Origin: Methanobacteriota archaeon
Lineage (GTDB): Archaea; Thermoplasmatota; Thermoplasmata; Methanomassiliicoccales; UBA472
Assembly (NCBI GenBank): GCA_021372315.1
Contig: JAJFUT010000117.1
Span: 1-40,766 of the forward strand
Length of the DNA: 40,766 nucleotides
Reading direction: 5' to 3'
Below the pieces are notes generated by a model. The model did no database searches. It saw only the letters and a program-made list of their open reading frames with translations, and was not told the origin of the DNA. Position 1 is the stretch's first letter, and each line of letters begins with the position of its first letter. Made by a program: the position numbers and the translations under genes. Shown in pieces: positions 39,236-40,766 of the stretch.

Positions 39236-40072
39236 TCACTCCCGAACGCCGTTATCGGCCAGGTGATCATCTATCCTGACGAGCTCGATGCCCATGTCCA
39301 ATCCTTTCGACAGTAGTCCGTGCAGGAGGTCCTTCTGCCTCCTCGCCTCCTCCTTCGAATAGAGGCCGGTACCGAAGTTCTCGATCATGTGCCAGGTGTG
39401 CGTCGCGATGACCATCAGCCCTTCATCGGCCTGCCCCATCAGATGAACGTAATCGTCCACCGTCCGCTTGCCCTCGTGCATCGGCCAGAGGTACCCGACG
39501 ATCTTCTTGCCCCTTGGATCGATGCCTGAGGCGACGGGAACCTCGATGATGCCCGAGGGCGTCCTGTATGGCCAGATCGGCCCGTCCTGGAGCGATCGCA
39601 CCTTCGAGGAGTCGTAGATGAACCCCTTTTCGAAAAGGGCCTCCTCGATATCGCCGTCGCAAGCCTGGTACGGCGCCCTGAACCCGAACCTCATTCCCCC
39701 GAAGATCTCGCGCAGGACGGACATCGACCTCTCAAGGACGTCATCGACCTCGGCTCTGCTGAGCGGCATACCGCTCTTATGCCCCGTGAGGTCCTCGTGG
39801 TCGTATCCGTGGCACGCGATCTCGTGCCCCTTCATCAATGACGGAAGGTCGACCGTCCTCGATATCGCCAGGGCGGTCCTGGCCTCGAAGAAGAAAGTGC
39901 CCTTGACGTCCAGCGATTCCAGCACGCCGACTATCGTCTCCAGCCCCTTCGCCGAGGATGCGAAGCGAGGCGCGTCGCTGCCGTCCCTCGGGGCGGACAC
40001 GGCGCAGACCTGACCTTCGCACGCCTGATTGACATCGCGGTCGACGTCGACGGTGAACGAGCACTGGCGCAT
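39236..40072 (-). CDS. Polysaccharide deacetylase (NodB-like)
   Basis: This 278-residue protein has a NodB homology domain. FTVDVDRDVN near the N-terminus carries the catalytic Asp and metal Asp, HEIACHGYDHED the metal-binding His pair, FRAPYQACD the substrate-site Arg, and ATHTWHM the late catalytic His. There is no signal peptide or membrane helix, so it acts inside the cell. Likely substrates are N-acetylated sugars or related amides, such as precursors of a surface glycan or lipid. The TATA element at 40091-40099 is about 23 bases before the ATG, indicating a leaderless message. Confidence 0.92.
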   Translation of the reverse strand: MRQCSFTVDVDRDVNQACEGQVCAVSAPRDGSDAPRFASSAKGLETIVGVLESLDVKGTFFFEARTALAISRTVDLPSLMKGHEIACHGYDHEDLTGHKSGMPLSRAEVDDVLERSMSVLREIFGGMRFGFRAPYQACDGDIEEALFEKGFIYDSSKVRSLQDGPIWPYRTPSGIIEVPVASGIDPRGKKIVGYLWPMHEGKRTVDDYVHLMGQADEGLMVIATHTWHMIENFGTGLYSKEEARRQKDLLHGLLSKGLDMGIELVRIDDHLADNGVRE

Positions 40073-40090
40073 GCCGTTCAGATTAGTGCC

Positions 40091-40099
40091 GATATAGAT
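40091..40099 (-). promoter_or_regulatory. TATA box for deacetylase-DUF3786 pair
   Basis: Read on the minus strand the element is ATCTATATC, centred about 23 bases before the ATG at 40072. Confidence 0.55.
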
Positions 40100-40166
40100 A
40101 ATCCTTGCTCACAGCCGATCTCGCCGGCCCTCATCCTCCTCCGAGGCGAGACGTTGTTCCTGACCT

Positions 40167-40183
40167 GATAAATATCTTATATG
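40167..40183 (+). promoter_or_regulatory. TATA region for the HdrA-like gene
   Basis: GATAAATATCTTATATG contains two overlapping TATA-like elements 80-95 bases before the GTG at 40264, implying a leader of about 60 bases with a good Shine-Dalgarno. Confidence 0.45.
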
Positions 40184-40263
40184 CGGTCCAGGGTCCAAAG
40201 GGCAAGGTCGTTTCATTGATGTTCGGAACGAACGCAGGGGCCATCGTACAGGGAGGTCGTAGC

Positions 40264-40766
40264 GTGGCCCACGTCCTCATCCTCGGGGGTGGTACGACGG
40301 GGATATCGGCCGCCCTGACCCTGGCCCGGCTGGGCGTTCGTTCGACGATAGTTGACGTCTCGCCCTGCATAGGCGGACTCCCGAACGAGCTGGCGTGCAA
40401 GGGCGATAGGGAGTGCGTCAGGTGCGACGTGTGCCTCTCGACCGACAAGGTCGCCATGGCGATGCAGAACGAGCTCATCTCGTTCGTCAGGGACTCAAAG
40501 CTCGACATGCTGGAGAGGGACCTTGGAAGGTATAAGGCAACGATATCCATGCGTTCAAGGGCGATCGACGATCCGAAATGCACGCTATGCGGGAAATGCC
40601 TGGACGGCTGCCCTGCGGACGCGATCGTCCGGTGTGAATCGAGGGAGGGGGTGTTCTATCGCATCGACAGGGCGAGATGCCTCCACGAGAGCAACGGGTG
40701 CACGATCTGCGCCGACGCCTGCGGTGCGTTCAATATAGACCTCGATTCCGAGGAGGAGATGGCCGA
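40264..40766 (+). CDS. HdrA-like FAD/Fe-S protein, truncated at the window edge
   Basis: Open from a GTG at 40264 with GGGAGGT seven bases upstream; an in-frame ATG at 40219 is the alternative start. The first 167 codons encode VLILGGGTTGISAALTLARLG (FAD-binding Rossmann motif), then CIGGLPNELACKGDRECVRCDVC, the HdrA-type Cys cluster. Next come ferredoxin motif CTLCGKCLDGCPADAI and a second Cys set CLHESNGCTICADACGAF. In methanogens HdrA is the flavin-based electron-bifurcating subunit of heterodisulfide reductase; HdrA-like proteins also occur in other redox complexes. The C-terminal part is missing, so full HdrA identity is not shown. Confidence 0.85.
   Translation, partial: MAHVLILGGGTTGISAALTLARLGVRSTIVDVSPCIGGLPNELACKGDRECVRCDVCLSTDKVAMAMQNELISFVRDSKLDMLERDLGRYKATISMRSRAIDDPKCTLCGKCLDGCPADAIVRCESREGVFYRIDRARCLHESNGCTICADACGAFNIDLDSEEEMA

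Noticed and set aside
1-40766. CRISPR arrays, insertion sequences, integrases, rRNA or tRNA genes
   Set aside because: I looked for regularly spaced repeats, transposase-like frames with terminal repeats and RNA signatures and saw none.

Overview
The window reads as chromosomal DNA of a high-GC archaeon, most likely a methanogen of the Thermoplasmatota (Methanomassiliicoccales-like). The evidence is a cis-prenyltransferase next to geranylgeranyl-diphosphate synthase and geranylgeranyl reductase (ether lipids), exosome Csl4, Nob1, TATA-box promoters often placed so that the first gene would be leaderless, a methanogenesis-marker-11-type protein, an HdrA-like start at the right edge, and a complete 12-gene F420H2-dehydrogenase-like (Fpo/Nuo) membrane complex without an FpoF, FpoO or NuoEFG electron-input gene. 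The assignment to order is an inference. No rRNA, tRNA, CRISPR array, insertion sequence or phage gene was seen.

Layout. 1-2.4 kb (minus): a split archaeal glutamate synthase, with a class II amidotransferase subunit and a ferredoxin+FMN subunit cut by the window edge, preceded by a structured leader. 2.8-6.4 kb: an HTH-CBS regulator, then a mostly co-directed RNA-metabolism group (METTL5-like methyltransferase, Csl4, a 57-residue coiled-coil protein, a THUMP-less ThiI-like PP-loop protein, a small conserved protein on the opposite strand, Nob1). 6.4-7.8 kb (minus): proC and a DJ-1/PfpI protein. 8.0-18.3 kb (plus): fpoABCDHI-J1-J2-KLMN, tightly packed, with a strong TATA box directly before fpoA. 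18.5-20.6 kb: geranylgeranyl-diphosphate synthase and geranylgeranyl reductase. 20.6-26.1 kb (minus): B12-binding radical SAM protein, QueG-like Fe-S protein, uppS, marker 11 and a DUF2797 protein. 26.3-27.9 kb: a small two-helix membrane protein, a DUF6448 protein and kptA. 27.95-28.4 kb: a GC-rich gene-free gap with several strong inverted repeats. 28.4-35.9 kb (plus): a four-gene, overlapping glutamate-synthase-like operon. 35.9-38.6 kb: divergent folD and fhs (tetrahydrofolate C1 enzymes). 38.6-40.1 kb (minus): a DUF3786 protein and a polysaccharide deacetylase. 40.26 kb to the end: an HdrA-like flavoprotein, truncated.

How it fits together. The Fpo-like complex would pump ions while passing electrons from an unidentified donor. 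Its FpoI subunit carries four rather than two [4Fe-4S] motifs, a plausible adaptation to a different donor. The 28.4-35.9 kb operon combines an FAD-linked hydroxyacid-oxidase-type Fe-S flavoprotein, a degenerate GltB-like Fe-S protein that has lost the FMN/2-oxoglutarate motifs, a canonical GltB-like FMN protein, and an amidotransferase-GXGXG fusion. This looks like a glutamate-synthase-type complex with an unusual electron-input side, and it is the best candidate here for an undescribed system. A second, more ordinary split glutamate synthase lies at the left edge.

Internal genes of operons mostly have clear Shine-Dalgarno sequences (GGAGGTGA-like) and 1-10 base overlaps. Several operon-first genes have a TATA box about 23-30 bases before the start codon and no Shine-Dalgarno. 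Many long opposite-strand reading frames exist only because third codon positions are G/C-rich; they were left out.
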